Positions 1 through 13,127 of a DNA stretch of 64,000 bases are shown here, one piece after another. The position numbers were made by a program, and so were the translations under genes. The notes below the pieces were generated by a model. That model searched no databases, had not been told where the DNA came from, and saw nothing but the letters and a program-made list of their open reading frames with translations. The stretch is from assembly GCF_005222485.1 (NCBI RefSeq), contig NZ_CP029078.1, forward strand, positions 310,001 to 374,000. The letters run 5' to 3'. The DNA comes from Streptomyces griseoviridis (GTDB lineage Bacteria; Actinomycetota; Actinomycetes; Streptomycetales; Streptomycetaceae). Position 1 is the first letter of the stretch, and every line of letters starts with the position of its first letter.

Positions 1-4323
<4,323 letters not shown>

Positions 4324-4450
4324 TGTGGGCCTCCAAGCCGTGTTTTGCAGCAGACTGCCGTCGGCGGGCCCGGTCGCCATAGGGAAGAAGACGCAGCACC
4401 GCGAGCAGTCCGCGCTGCCGTACCGGCTGGAGCCCTGGTGGGACGCGCGC

Positions 4451-4483
4451 GAGCCCGGACCCGTACGGGACGGGTCCGGGCTC
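4451..4483 (-). terminator. Strong hairpin terminator
   Basis: A perfect 14-bp stem (4451-4464 with 4470-4483) and a 5-base loop lie just downstream of the stop of the secreted protein gene ending at 4507. It separates that gene from the NRPS that follows on the same strand. There is no T-run, as is usual in Streptomyces. Confidence 0.75.
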
Positions 4484-4506
4484 GGTCGGGCCGGTGGGCG
4501 CGCCGC

Positions 4507-5451
4507 TCAGGCGTAGTAGTGGATGGTGCCGCGCAGGGCGGGCTCGGCCCCCTCGCAGTGCTGGACGAAGGTGGCGGCGAAGGCGGTGACGGCGCCGTCG
4601 TCGTCACGGGCGAGCTTGGTGACGGTCAGGGTGCCCGAGGTCTCGTTGCAGCCGCCTGACCCGGACACGTCGAGCCCGGCGACGCCGGGACCGCTGCTCC
4701 GCCGCGCCGGGTAGGTGGTGCCCGCCGTGAAGGTCTCGCCGGTGGGCGGGGTCAGCAGGGCGTTCCAGGTCTCCCGCTTGCCCGACACGTCGTAGGAGAG
4801 TCCGGTGCCCCAGGGGCGCAGCGAGAAGAGGCTGGTGGCGCCGGTGTGGGTGTTGGTGCGGCCCTGTCCCGGGTAGTCGCCGGGATCGCTGACGTAGCCG
4901 AAGGACAGCGGGAGCGCGTGGAACTTGACGACGCCCTTGAGCGCGGGGGCGTCGGCGGCCTCGCAGCGCTGGGTGTAGGTGGCGTCCAGCAGGGTGACGC
5001 GTCCCGCGGTGTCCGCCTCGATCTGGTGGACGGAGAACTGCCCGTAGACCTGGTTGCAGCCGCGGGACTGTCCGTCCACGTCGAGTCCCGGGGAGCGGCC
5101 GGTCCTGAAGGGCGCCCGCTCGGCGTCGCGGTAGACGCCGGGGCGCAGGGTGTCGCCGCGCGGGGCGGCGAGTTCGACGGTCCACAGGTCGTCGCCCGCG
5201 CGGACCTGGAACCGCAGGTCCTCCAGGGTGCCGTCGACGGTGATGGCCGCCGTCGAGGCGGTGAGGGCGACGCTGCCGCCCTGTCCGACCCAGTCGCCCG
5301 CCTCGCTGGTGTGGCGGTAGGCGGTGACGGCTCGCGGTGTGCCGTCGGCGGCCGCGGCGGGCTGGGCCAGTCCCGCGGTGAGGCCGAGTGCGGCGGTCAC
5401 GCAGGTGAGTAAGGCGGCCAGGCCGCGCGGGTGTCTTCCGCGAATACGCAT
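4507..5451 (-). CDS. Secreted protein with two copies of one Cys-containing domain
   Basis: The protein has 314 residues. It begins with a Sec signal peptide (basic MRIRGRHPR, hydrophobic core, AxA cut near residue 34). The rest contains two homologous units, about residues 87-180 and 220-314. Each runs from a W-containing strand (DLWTVELAAPRG; ETWNALLTPPTG) through a GxYP/GVYR-type strand and a Gly-Cys-Asn motif (RGCNQVYG; GGCNETSG) to a closing T-x-x-Q-x-C-E motif (YTQRCEA; FVQHCEG) and an FHA/HYY end. The two Cys per unit probably pair as a disulfide. I do not recognise a catalytic motif, so an extracellular beta-rich binding or structural role is only a guess. A terminator follows at 4451-4483, so it is probably transcribed separately from the NRPS. 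The start is supported by a G-rich SD (GGGGGA) eight bases upstream. Confidence 0.85.
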   Translation of the reverse strand: MRIRGRHPRGLAALLTCVTAALGLTAGLAQPAAAADGTPRAVTAYRHTSEAGDWVGQGGSVALTASTAAITVDGTLEDLRFQVRAGDDLWTVELAAPRGDTLRPGVYRDAERAPFRTGRSPGLDVDGQSRGCNQVYGQFSVHQIEADTAGRVTLLDATYTQRCEAADAPALKGVVKFHALPLSFGYVSDPGDYPGQGRTNTHTGATSLFSLRPWGTGLSYDVSGKRETWNALLTPPTGETFTAGTTYPARRSSGPGVAGLDVSGSGGCNETSGTLTVTKLARDDDGAVTAFAATFVQHCEGAEPALRGTIHYYA

Positions 5452-5566
5452 GAGATCGATCCCCCTTGACCGGACGGGAACCTTCCGGAACCCGAACGAG
5501 TGTTTGACAACGGTTCAGGACTGTCCCTCCCCCGGACGCGTAAACCACAGGAGTCACGCCCGTCCG

Positions 5567-6529
5567 CTACGGCATCAGCACCATCCGGCCGAAGACCTCG
5601 CCGTCGTCCATCGCCCGGTGCGCCCGCGCCGCCTGGTCGAGGGGCAGCACCTGGTGCACCACGGTCGTCAGCGCGCCCCGGGCGGCGGCGGCGAACTGCG
5701 CGGCGCGCAGAGCCCGTCGGTCGGCCGGCGCGACGGTGTCCAGGCTGAACGTGGCGAAGGACAGCGAGGAGCGGAAAGCGGCCATCAGCCGCATGCCGAA
5801 GTCGGCCGGCGGCTGCCCGCCGACGGCGCCGACGGCGACCAGCCGGCCGCCGGGCCGCAGCCGGTCGAGGAACGACGGCAGGCCGTCCCCCGCGACGATG
5901 TCGAGGACGACGTCGTAGCCGGCCGGGGCGCCGGCGTCGCCCTCGCCCGAGCGGTCGAGCACCCGGGTCGCGCCGAGCCCGCGCAGCCGCTCGCCGCGTG
6001 CGGGCGACGACGTCGTGACCGCGACCTCCGACGCGCCGCCGCGGGCCGCGAGCTGCACCGCCAGCACACCGATGCCGCCGGCCGCGCCCCGCACCAGGAC
6101 CGCGTCACCGGGGGCGAAGCGGGCGTGGGCGAGGCCGAAGTGGGCGACGGCGCCCGCGCTTCCGATGCTCACCGCGTCGACGGCCGACAGGTCGGCGGGC
6201 AGCTCCACGATGTCCTCGACGGAGGCCACGGCCCGCTCGACGCAGCCGCCGCCGGTGCCGGTGAACCCCCACACCCGGCGCCCGGTCCACGCCGGGTCGA
6301 CGCCCGCGCCGACCGCGTGGACGGTGCCCGCCACCTCGCTGCCCGGGACATGCCCCTCGGTGAACCCGTAGGCGGCCAGGGCGCCGCTGCGGATCAGGGT
6401 GTCGACACCGCCGACGCCGATCGCCTCGGTGGCGATCACCACCTGTCCGGCGGCGGGTTCGGGGGCCGGCAGTTCGACGACGGCCAGCCCTTCGGGACCG
6501 CCGTACGCCTGGATCACGATCGCCTTCAT
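5567..6529 (-). CDS. Zinc-independent NADP-dependent oxidoreductase (quinone oxidoreductase-like)
   Basis: This 320-residue protein belongs to the medium-chain dehydrogenase/reductase superfamily, quinone oxidoreductase branch. It has the N-terminal GroES-like fold (MKAIVIQAYGGPEGL..., GHVPGSEVAGTV near residue 80). The nucleotide-binding loop is VRGAAGGIGVLAVQLA near residue 145, the AAGGVG-type signature of NADPH-using members. The Cys/His ligands of zinc alcohol dehydrogenases are absent. It probably reduces quinones or reactive enones in the cytoplasm. It is divergent from the TetR gene at 6643 across a 113-bp gap, the usual arrangement of a TetR-controlled detoxification enzyme. The substrate cannot be read from the sequence. 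Confidence 0.88.
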   Translation of the reverse strand: MKAIVIQAYGGPEGLAVVELPAPEPAAGQVVIATEAIGVGGVDTLIRSGALAAYGFTEGHVPGSEVAGTVHAVGAGVDPAWTGRRVWGFTGTGGGCVERAVASVEDIVELPADLSAVDAVSIGSAGAVAHFGLAHARFAPGDAVLVRGAAGGIGVLAVQLAARGGASEVAVTTSSPARGERLRGLGATRVLDRSGEGDAGAPAGYDVVLDIVAGDGLPSFLDRLRPGGRLVAVGAVGGQPPADFGMRLMAAFRSSLSFATFSLDTVAPADRRALRAAQFAAAARGALTTVVHQVLPLDQAARAHRAMDDGEVFGRMVLMP

Positions 6530-6616
6530 GTCTGTCTCCCGCTCTCTCGCTCACACCGTCCGCGTGACCTGCCGCTCCCCCGCCACCCGGCCCCGCGCTC
6601 GCCTCCCGGACGGTAA

Positions 6617-6632
6617 CGGACGCCCCCGTCCG
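6617..6632. promoter_or_regulatory. Inverted repeat between divergent oxidoreductase and TetR genes
   Basis: CGGACG and CGTCCG flank four C residues directly before the TetR start. A further related pair, ACCGTCCG at 6555-6562 and CGGACGGT at 6607-6614, lies in the same gap. These are candidate operator halves for the adjacent TetR protein. The arms are short and GC-rich, so chance is possible. Confidence 0.35.
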
Positions 6633-6642
6633 CTTCGCTAAA

Positions 6643-7269
6643 GTGAGAGCGGTGACCGACCGTTTGCCTCAGGGGCTGCGCTCCGACGCGCTCGACAACC
6701 GCGCCCGCATCCTCGACGCGGCCCGCGCCCTGTTCTCCACCGAGGGCCTTGACGTGCCGATGCGGGAGATCGCCCGGCGCGCGGGCGTCGGCCCCGCCAC
6801 CCTGTACCGCCGCTTCCCCACCAAACAGGCGCTGGTGACGGAGGCGTTCGAGGACCAGTTGCACGCGTGCCGCACGATCGTGGACGAGGGGGCGGCCGAT
6901 CCCGACCCCTGGCGCGGCTTCTGTCTGGTGATCGAGCGGATCTGCGCCCTGCACGCGCGCGACCGCGGCTTCACGGAGGCGTTCGTGTCGGCGTTCCCCG
7001 GTGCGAAGGACATCGCGGCCGAGCGGGCCCGTACCGTGCGGGCCGTCGCCGAACTGGCCCGCCGCGCCCAGGAGACCGGGCGGCTGCGGGCGGACTTCGT
7101 CCTGGACGACCTGATCCTGGTCCTGATGGCCAACCGGGGCATCCACGCCACCTCGCCCGCCCATCAGCTCATGGCGTCACGCCGGTTCGCGACGCTCCTC
7201 ATCCAGGCGTTCGAAGCCGGTCCCGACACCGCGCCCCTGCCCCCGGCGGCGCCGCTGACGAACGGATAG
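6643..7269 (+). CDS. TetR/AcrR family transcriptional regulator
   Basis: The protein has 208 residues. A DNA-binding domain occupies residues 18-65 (ARILDAARALFSTEGL ... MREIARRAGVGPATLYRRF, the TetR helix-turn-helix). A helical ligand-binding domain follows, with the RFATLLIQAF ending typical of the family. The GTG at 6643 is used here; a second in-frame GTG at 6652 is equally possible, and neither has a clear SD. It is transcribed away from the oxidoreductase at 6529 and probably represses it and itself. The downstream dehydrogenase at 7476 points the same way but is 206 bp away with its own leader. Confidence 0.9.
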   Translation: MRAVTDRLPQGLRSDALDNRARILDAARALFSTEGLDVPMREIARRAGVGPATLYRRFPTKQALVTEAFEDQLHACRTIVDEGAADPDPWRGFCLVIERICALHARDRGFTEAFVSAFPGAKDIAAERARTVRAVAELARRAQETGRLRADFVLDDLILVLMANRGIHATSPAHQLMASRRFATLLIQAFEAGPDTAPLPPAAPLTNG

Positions 7270-7475
7270 GGCAGATAAGAGGATATTGACAGGATCAGCC
7301 ATGTCTGTCCGTGGCCGTCAGCCGGAGCGTAGGCTGTCGACCGCGCACCGTCCCGCACCCGGCAGTTCCCGCTTCCCACCGGCTCGCACACCGCCTCCCG
7401 CCCGCACCGTCACCGCCTCCCCGCACGTCGGAACGGATCGCGTCACCTCGGACCGCCTCGGCCACGGAGAGACAG

Positions 7476-8303
7476 ATGCAGCAGGTCAAGACCATCGTCA
7501 TCACGGGTGCGAGTGACGGCATCGGGGCCGCGGCGGCCCGCAGGCTGCACCGGACCGGCCACCGCGTGGTGGTCGTCGGCCGCTCCCCGGAGAAGACCGG
7601 GGCGATCGCGCGGGAGATCGGCGCGGAGTCCCAGGTCGCCGACTTCGCCCGCCTCGACGACGTCCGCGGGCTCGCCGCCGAGCTGCTCGCCGCCTGTCCG
7701 CGCATCGACGTCCTCGCCAACAACGCCGGCGGGATCTTCGGGTCCCGCACCAGGACCGTCGACGGGTTCGAGCGGACGTTCCAGGTCAACCACCTGGCGC
7801 CGTTCCTGCTGACCCGGCTCCTGATGGACCGGCTGGTGGCGAGCGGGGCGTCGGTGATCCAGACGTCGAGCGTGGGCGCCCGGCTGACCGGCAGGGTCGA
7901 CCTGGACGACCTCCAGCACGAACGGGACTTCGGCGCGGTCCGGGCGTACGGCACCACCAAGCTGGAGAACATCCTGTTCACCGCGGAATTGCACCGCCGC
8001 TACCACGCGCGGGGCGTGTCGGCGGCGGCCTTCCATCCGGGCAGCGTCGCGAGCGGATTCGGCAGCGGCTCCGGCAGTTTCGTCCAGCACGTCATGGGGA
8101 GCCCCGTCGTCCGGGCCTTCCTGGCCTCCCCGGAGAAGGGCTGCGAACAGCTCGTCCGGCTCGCCGAGGGGACCCCCGGTGTCGACTGGGAGTCCGGCGC
8201 GTACTACGAGAAGGGCAGACCGGCCCGCCGCACCAACCCGCAGGCCGGGGACGCCGCGTTGGCGCGCGGACTCTGGGAGCGCTCCGAGGACCTGCTCGCC
8301 TGA
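7476..8303 (+). CDS. Short-chain dehydrogenase/reductase (SDR)
   Basis: This 275-residue classical SDR has the N-terminal cofactor motif TGASDGIG (residues 9-16), the NNAGG motif near residue 85, a catalytic Ser in the SSVGA strand and the YGTTK active-site pair near residue 155. R at VVGRS after the second strand suggests NADP(H). In the middle, the substrate lid and LDDLQHERDF segment resemble SDRs annotated as related to retinol dehydrogenases and protochlorophyllide reductases. The ATG at 7476 is chosen because a purine-rich SD (GGAGAGA) precedes it and the SDR fold begins immediately. It lies downstream of the TetR gene, but no operator links them. The substrate is unknown. Confidence 0.88.
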   Translation: MQQVKTIVITGASDGIGAAAARRLHRTGHRVVVVGRSPEKTGAIAREIGAESQVADFARLDDVRGLAAELLAACPRIDVLANNAGGIFGSRTRTVDGFERTFQVNHLAPFLLTRLLMDRLVASGASVIQTSSVGARLTGRVDLDDLQHERDFGAVRAYGTTKLENILFTAELHRRYHARGVSAAAFHPGSVASGFGSGSGSFVQHVMGSPVVRAFLASPEKGCEQLVRLAEGTPGVDWESGAYYEKGRPARRTNPQAGDAALARGLWERSEDLLA

Positions 8304-8434
8304 CAGGGGCGCGACCGGACCGGCCGGGTGGACCGGATCGCCGGCCGACTGCCGCCGAGGACCCACGAGATCGCGCGCGGGGAGACGCCCTCGGGTTCAG
8401 CCACCTCGACACAGGTCCCACCTCTTCCTGCTTA

Positions 8435-8446
8435 GTAAACGATTGC
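8435..8446. promoter_or_regulatory. LacI-type operator-like site upstream of GH43/ABC genes
   Basis: The site GTAAACGATTGC matches 10 of 12 positions of the perfect palindrome GTAAACGTTTAC found before the GH36 gene at 16615. The flanking TA (TAGTAAACG) is also shared. It lies about 105 bp before the GH43 start. A related string, CAACGATT, occurs again near 8514-8521. Binding by the same LacI protein is an inference. Confidence 0.4.
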
Positions 8447-8549
8447 TGGCATTGCCATCATGTGACAGCGCGATGTCTTGACGTCACTGGTGAGCGGCCC
8501 CAAAGTACGTAGACAACGATTTCTATCCGAGCCGTCGCGAGGCAGACGT

Positions 8550-9509
8550 ATGCAGCAGATCATCAACGGGACGCAGTTCACGGACACCGACGGCAACCCC
8601 GTGCACGCCCACGGCGGCGGCCTGGTGGAGGCAGACGGTTTCCACTACTGGTTCGGGGAGGACCGCCACCCGGACAACACCTTCAGGTCGGTCCTCGCCT
8701 ACCGCTCCGTCGATCTGGTGACCTGGGAGTTCCGCGGCCCGGTGCTGACCCAGGAGTCCGACCCCGAGCTGCGGGACGCCAACATCGAGCGCCCCAAGGT
8801 GATCCGCAACCCGGTCACCGGGCAGTTCGTCCTGTGGATGCACAAGGAGGCGGTGGGGCACTACCGGGAGGCGCGCGCGGCGGTCGCCGTCAGCGACACC
8901 CCCGACGGCCCCTACACCTACCGGGGCAGCTTCCGCCCGCTCGGCCACATGTCCCGCGACCTCACCGTCCACCGCGACACCGATGGCACGGGCTATCTGA
9001 TCTCCGCCGCCAACGACAACGAGGACCTGCACGTCTACCGGCTCACGGACGACTACCTCGGCGCCGCCGAGCTGGTGCGCGTCCTGTGGGCGGGCCTCTC
9101 CCGGGAGGCTCCCGCCGTCTTCCGGCGGGGCGGCGTGTACTTCCTGCTCACCTCCGGCTGCTCCGGCTGGCGGCCCAACCAGCAGCGGTACGCGACGGCG
9201 GACGCGATCGACGGCGAGTGGAGCGAGCTGCGCGACTTCGGTGACGCCACCACCTACGCGTCGCAGACCGCGTACGCCCTGGCCGTGCCGCGCGCCGGCG
9301 GCGCGGGGGCCGGGGCGGATTCCGGGGACGGCGCGGGCGTCGACCACCTCTACCTGGGCGACCGTTGGGCCGCCAACTGGGACGAGCCGGTGAACGCGTC
9401 CCGGTACGTGTGGCTGCCGCTGACCTTCCCGACGCCGCGGACCCTGTCGATGGCGTGGTCCGACAAGGTCGCCATCGACGTCACGGACGGCACGGCCCGC
9501 CCCCTCTGA
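8550..9509 (+). CDS. Glycoside hydrolase family 43-like enzyme (beta-1,3-galactanase type)
   Basis: This 319-residue protein has the five-bladed propeller repeats of GH43: HYWFGEDRH, VDLVTWEFRGP, ERPKVIRNPVTGQFVLW, HMSRDLTVHRDTDGTGYLI, SREAPAVFRRGGVYFLLT and YLGDRWAAN. The order and wording fit the subfamily containing exo-beta-1,3-galactanases. The Glu of SREAPA is the likely acid. The base appears to be a Gln (YASQTAYAL) rather than Asp, as I recall for that subfamily. It has no signal peptide, so it probably acts on imported oligosaccharides. The ATG at 8550 is used because the fold starts there, although the frame is open further upstream. The sugar ABC importer follows directly, which fits uptake and hydrolysis of galacto-oligosaccharides. 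Confidence 0.8.
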   Translation: MQQIINGTQFTDTDGNPVHAHGGGLVEADGFHYWFGEDRHPDNTFRSVLAYRSVDLVTWEFRGPVLTQESDPELRDANIERPKVIRNPVTGQFVLWMHKEAVGHYREARAAVAVSDTPDGPYTYRGSFRPLGHMSRDLTVHRDTDGTGYLISAANDNEDLHVYRLTDDYLGAAELVRVLWAGLSREAPAVFRRGGVYFLLTSGCSGWRPNQQRYATADAIDGEWSELRDFGDATTYASQTAYALAVPRAGGAGAGADSGDGAGVDHLYLGDRWAANWDEPVNASRYVWLPLTFPTPRTLSMAWSDKVAIDVTDGTARPL

Positions 9510-9623
9510 CGCATCATCACATCCGGACGGCGACGGGTGCGCGGCCGGGTCCCGGACAACCGTTTCCCCCTCCCTCGTCCCCCCTTTCACCTCCCCTGCT
9601 TTTCCTCACCTAGGAGCGGTTCC

Positions 9624-10958
9624 ATGAACGGCAAGCGAGTCAGAGTGCTGTCGGCCACCTCGGTGGTGCTGTCGGTCGTCGCCCTGGCCGGCTGCGGCGG
9701 CAGCGGCGACGAGGGCACCAAGGCGTCGGGGCCCGTCACCGTCGAGTGGTGGTCCTGGGACGAGTCCAAGACCACCCAGCCGGTGGCCGACAAGTTCAAC
9801 GCCACCCACGACGACGTCAAGATCAAGCTCGTCAAGCAGGCCGACAACGTCGGCACCGCGCAGAACGTGCGCAACGTGGTGGCGTCCGGCAAGAACGTGC
9901 CCTGCCTGGTGAAGAACTTCGGCGAGGTGCCCGGCCTCGCGGGTGAGGGCCTGCTCAGCGACGTCACCGACGCCCTCCAGCCCTACCTCAAGAAGAAGGC
10001 CTTCACCGAGGCGGCCCTTCCGGCCGTGCGGGCCGGCGGCCGCTACTATGCCGTGCCGACCGGCTTCACCCCGCAGTTCATGATCATCAACAAGTCGGTC
10101 TACGACGCGTACGGCATCGCCGCCCCCAAGACCTGGGACGAACTGATAGACGCCGGAAAGAAGTTGAAGAAGCACGGCGTCTACGTGATGAACCTGGCGG
10201 GTGAGGACCCCTCGACGCTGGTGAACCTCGTCCAGCAGGCGAACGGCAGTTGGTACCGGCAGGACGGCGACTCCTGGAAGGTCGACTTCCTGTCCCCCGA
10301 GTCCCTGGAGGCGGCGGACATCGTGCAGCGGCTGGTCGACAACGACCTGGTCGCCAACCAGACGTACCAGGACCGGCCCGCGCTGATCAGCTACTTCGAC
10401 TCCGGGAAGATGGTCTCGCTGCCCACCTCCACCTGGCAGTTGGGCACCTACGAACTCAACTACAAGAAGTCGCTGGGCGACTGGCAGCCCATCGACCTGC
10501 CGCAGTTCGCCGGCGCGTCCGCCTTCACCACGCCCGGTCACAGCGTCAACAGCGGGCTGATCGTGCCGAAGGGCTGCGCCCATGTGAAGGAGGCCGTCGA
10601 GGCCGGGGTGTGGATGAACACCACCAAGGAGGCCGTCGACGCCACCTACCAGAAGGACACCAAGCAGTACAGCTGGCCCGGCGCCATCCCCGACCCGTCG
10701 CCGTGGGTGGCGTCCACCGTGCCCGACAAGCTGTTCGGGAAGGACCGGGACCAGGCCAGGGGCGTGATCCTGAAGGCCGTCGCGGGGGCCAAGGACACCT
10801 GGACCGTCGGCCCGAACTACACCGGCGTCTTCGCGGAGCTCCAGGACGAGTGGGCCAAGATCGTCACCAAGAAGATCACGGTGAAGGCCGCCCTCGCACA
10901 TCTCCAGGAGTTCACGGTCAAGGACCTGAAGTCGAAGAACATCAACGTCGAGGGCTGA
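9624..10958 (+). CDS. Sugar ABC transporter substrate-binding lipoprotein
   Basis: This 444-residue lipoprotein has a signal peptide ending in the lipobox LAGC (Cys near residue 21), then a Gly/Ser linker and the family-1 binding fold (VTVEWWSWDESK, GGRYYAVPTGFTPQFMIINKSVYDAYGI, PKTWDELIDAGKKL). It captures an oligosaccharide outside the membrane for the two permeases that follow, four bases downstream. AGGAG at 9612-9616 supports the ATG. Placed after the GH43 gene, it probably binds galactan-derived or related sugars; the exact ligand cannot be read. Confidence 0.93.
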   Translation: MNGKRVRVLSATSVVLSVVALAGCGGSGDEGTKASGPVTVEWWSWDESKTTQPVADKFNATHDDVKIKLVKQADNVGTAQNVRNVVASGKNVPCLVKNFGEVPGLAGEGLLSDVTDALQPYLKKKAFTEAALPAVRAGGRYYAVPTGFTPQFMIINKSVYDAYGIAAPKTWDELIDAGKKLKKHGVYVMNLAGEDPSTLVNLVQQANGSWYRQDGDSWKVDFLSPESLEAADIVQRLVDNDLVANQTYQDRPALISYFDSGKMVSLPTSTWQLGTYELNYKKSLGDWQPIDLPQFAGASAFTTPGHSVNSGLIVPKGCAHVKEAVEAGVWMNTTKEAVDATYQKDTKQYSWPGAIPDPSPWVASTVPDKLFGKDRDQARGVILKAVAGAKDTWTVGPNYTGVFAELQDEWAKIVTKKITVKAALAHLQEFTVKDLKSKNINVEG

Positions 10959-10962
10959 TCCG

Positions 10963-11895
10963 ATGGCCCTTCCCACCCACCCGCAGGCCCGCATCCCGCG
11001 CCTGGGCTGGCAGCGCGTCATGGCGCTCAAGGGCGCCTCCCTCACCGTCCCCTTCTTTCTCGGGTTCGCCCTGTTCACCGTGGTCCCGATGGCCATGGCG
11101 CTCAAGGAGAGCCTGTACGCCGAGAAGGGGTCGGGCCTCGGATTCGGCGCGAAGACGGTCGAGTTCGTCGGCTTCGACAACGTCGCCGAGGGGTTCGCGG
11201 ACGGACGGTTCTGGGCGTCGATGCTGCGCGTCGCCCTCTTCGCGGTGATCAGCATCCCGCTGATCCAGGTGGTCAGCATCGGTCTCGCGCTGCTGCTCGA
11301 CGCCGCCGCGCAGCGGGTCGCGGACCGCTTCCGCATCCCGCTGCTGCTGCCCTACATGATTCCCGGCATCGTCGCGACGCTCATCTGGATCTACCTGTAC
11401 AGCCCGGCGGTCGGCCCGCTCACGCCGTTCTTCCATCTCTTCGGCGTCGACGCCGACTTCTACAGCGGCGACCTGGTCTGGGTGTCCATCGGCAACCTGA
11501 TGGCCTGGAGCGGCATCGGCTTCAACATGCTGATCGTGTACGCCGCGCTGCGCTCCGTCGACGAGAGCGTCTACGACGCCGCCCGCATCGACGGCGCCTC
11601 GGAGCTGCGGATCGCCTGGTCCATCAAGGTTCCGCTGGTGCGGCGTTCGCTGGTGCTCACCACGGTGCTGAGCATCATCGGCACCCTCCAGATCTTCAGC
11701 GACACCATGCTCTTCAAGTCGATGGCCCCGGAGACGATCACCCGCGACTTCACGCCGATCATGGCGATCTACGACTGGGCGTTCCAGCAGGGTGACTTCG
11801 CGTACGCGTCGGCGCTGTCGATCGTTCTCGCGCTGGTCGTCGGCACCGCCTCGGCGATCTTCTACCGGCTCACGAACAAGGCGCCCACCTCATGA
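10963..11895 (+). CDS. Sugar ABC transporter permease (MalF type)
   Basis: This 310-residue inner-membrane protein has about six membrane segments. Its EAA loop near residue 205 reads YDAARIDGASELRIAWSIKVPLVRRSL, the contact site for the ATPase. It pairs with the permease that follows, with an ATGA overlap, and with the upstream binding protein. No ATPase gene lies in the cluster; in Streptomyces such CUT1 importers normally share the MsiK ATPase encoded elsewhere. Confidence 0.93.
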   Translation: MALPTHPQARIPRLGWQRVMALKGASLTVPFFLGFALFTVVPMAMALKESLYAEKGSGLGFGAKTVEFVGFDNVAEGFADGRFWASMLRVALFAVISIPLIQVVSIGLALLLDAAAQRVADRFRIPLLLPYMIPGIVATLIWIYLYSPAVGPLTPFFHLFGVDADFYSGDLVWVSIGNLMAWSGIGFNMLIVYAALRSVDESVYDAARIDGASELRIAWSIKVPLVRRSLVLTTVLSIIGTLQIFSDTMLFKSMAPETITRDFTPIMAIYDWAFQQGDFAYASALSIVLALVVGTASAIFYRLTNKAPTS

Positions 11896-12824
11896 CCACG
11901 ATCCTGGAGAAGTCCACGCCGCCCGTACCGCCCTCCCCCGCCGTCCGCCGCAGGGCGAGCGGCCGGGGCGGCGACGGCCCCACCCGGCACAGCCGGCGCA
12001 CCAAGGCCCTGGTCCTCGGCGGTCTGGTGTTCTTCACCCTCTACTCGCTGGCCCCGATCTGGTGGCTGGTCGTCTCCGCGACCAAGAACCAGTCGGACCT
12101 GTACACCACCAACGGGCTCTGGTTCTCGGACTTCCATTTCACCGACAACCTGCGGCAGTTGTTCACCTACCAGGACGGCATCTTCCTCAAGTGGCTCTGG
12201 AACACGGTGTTCTACGGCGTCGTCGGCACGGTGGGGATGACCGTGGTCTGCGTCGCCTGCGGGTACGCCCTGGCGATGTACCGGTTCCGGGGGCGCAGTG
12301 TCCTCATGGGCTGCGTCATCGGCTCGTTCCTGGTGCCGCACGCGCTGCTGACCATCCCGTCGTTCCTGCTCTACACGGACCTGCGGATGGTGGACACCCC
12401 GTGGGCGATCATCGTGCCGAGCTTCTTCAACGCCTTCTCGGTCTATCTCGCGAAGGTGTACGCGGAGGGCGCGATCCCGCCCGAACTGCTGGAGGCCGCC
12501 CGGATCGACGGGGCCGGCGAGTACCGCATCTTCCTCACGGTCGGCGCCCGGCTGATGTCCACCGGCGCGGCGACGATCTTCCTGCTGGGCTTCGTCGGCT
12601 CCTGGAACTCGTTCTTCGGGCCGCTGGTGTTCCTGCGCACGCCGGAGAAGTGGACCGTCATGGTCGGCCTGTACTCGTGGCTGAAGGTCAAGGTCGACAA
12701 CTCCGCCGACCTGACCGGGATGGTCGTCGTCGGGTCGCTGATCTCGCTGATCCCGATGGTGGCCCTGATGATCTCCATGCAGCGGTACTGGCGCTCGGGC
12801 GTCACGCTCGGCAGCCTCAAGTGA
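11892..12824 (+). CDS. Sugar ABC transporter permease (MalG type)
   Basis: This 310-residue partner permease has a Pro/Arg-rich cytoplasmic N-terminus followed by six membrane segments. The EAA loop near residue 205 reads LLEAARIDGAGEYRIFLTV. The C-terminus MQRYWRSGVTLGSLK is typical of MalG-like subunits. It overlaps the upstream permease by four bases, which indicates translational coupling. It is the last gene of the importer operon; a weak GC hairpin follows its stop. Confidence 0.93.
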   Translation: MTTILEKSTPPVPPSPAVRRRASGRGGDGPTRHSRRTKALVLGGLVFFTLYSLAPIWWLVVSATKNQSDLYTTNGLWFSDFHFTDNLRQLFTYQDGIFLKWLWNTVFYGVVGTVGMTVVCVACGYALAMYRFRGRSVLMGCVIGSFLVPHALLTIPSFLLYTDLRMVDTPWAIIVPSFFNAFSVYLAKVYAEGAIPPELLEAARIDGAGEYRIFLTVGARLMSTGAATIFLLGFVGSWNSFFGPLVFLRTPEKWTVMVGLYSWLKVKVDNSADLTGMVVVGSLISLIPMVALMISMQRYWRSGVTLGSLK

Positions 12825-13127
12825 GGACCGCCCGGCCCCGGGGCGGGCACCGGCAGCGGCCGTCGCCCCGGTCCCGCGGGCGAGGGCCGAGGGCGTCGCG
12901 CTGAATAGGTTTGCTGTTTGGCGTATCGCCTTCCCAGGTGCCCTCTTCCGAGGCGCCGCCTTCCCCGGCGTCACCGTGCCGGGCGAGGTGCCGCCTTCTC
13001 CGCCGTCACCGTGCCGGGCTTCGCCTCCGCCGGCCGGTGCCTCCGCCCGCGCGGACGCGGCGCACCGTTGGGCCGTGACGGGCGCGTCGCGTCCTCGGCC
13101 CGGCCGGGGGCGTAGTAGGAGATTCCC
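12825..13127. other. Intergenic region, no gene seen
   Basis: No convincing coding sequence. It holds a two-copy 36-bp tandem repeat (12954-13018 or so) and the leader of the aldo/keto reductase, with AGGAG six bases before its ATG. Confidence 0.6.
12954..13018. repeat. Tandem repeat, 36-bp period, about two copies
   Basis: The string GCCGCCTTCYCCGSCGTCAC followed by CGTGCCGGGC occurs at 12954 and again at 12990. The copies are contiguous, with no spacers. Confidence 0.7.

Noticed and set aside
8274..8287. CebR-like box TGGGAGCGCTCCGA (13 of 14 positions)
   Set aside because: It lies inside the end of the SDR coding sequence, spelling codons LWERSE, 263 bp from the next gene. Likely chance, though the GH43 gene downstream makes it worth remembering.
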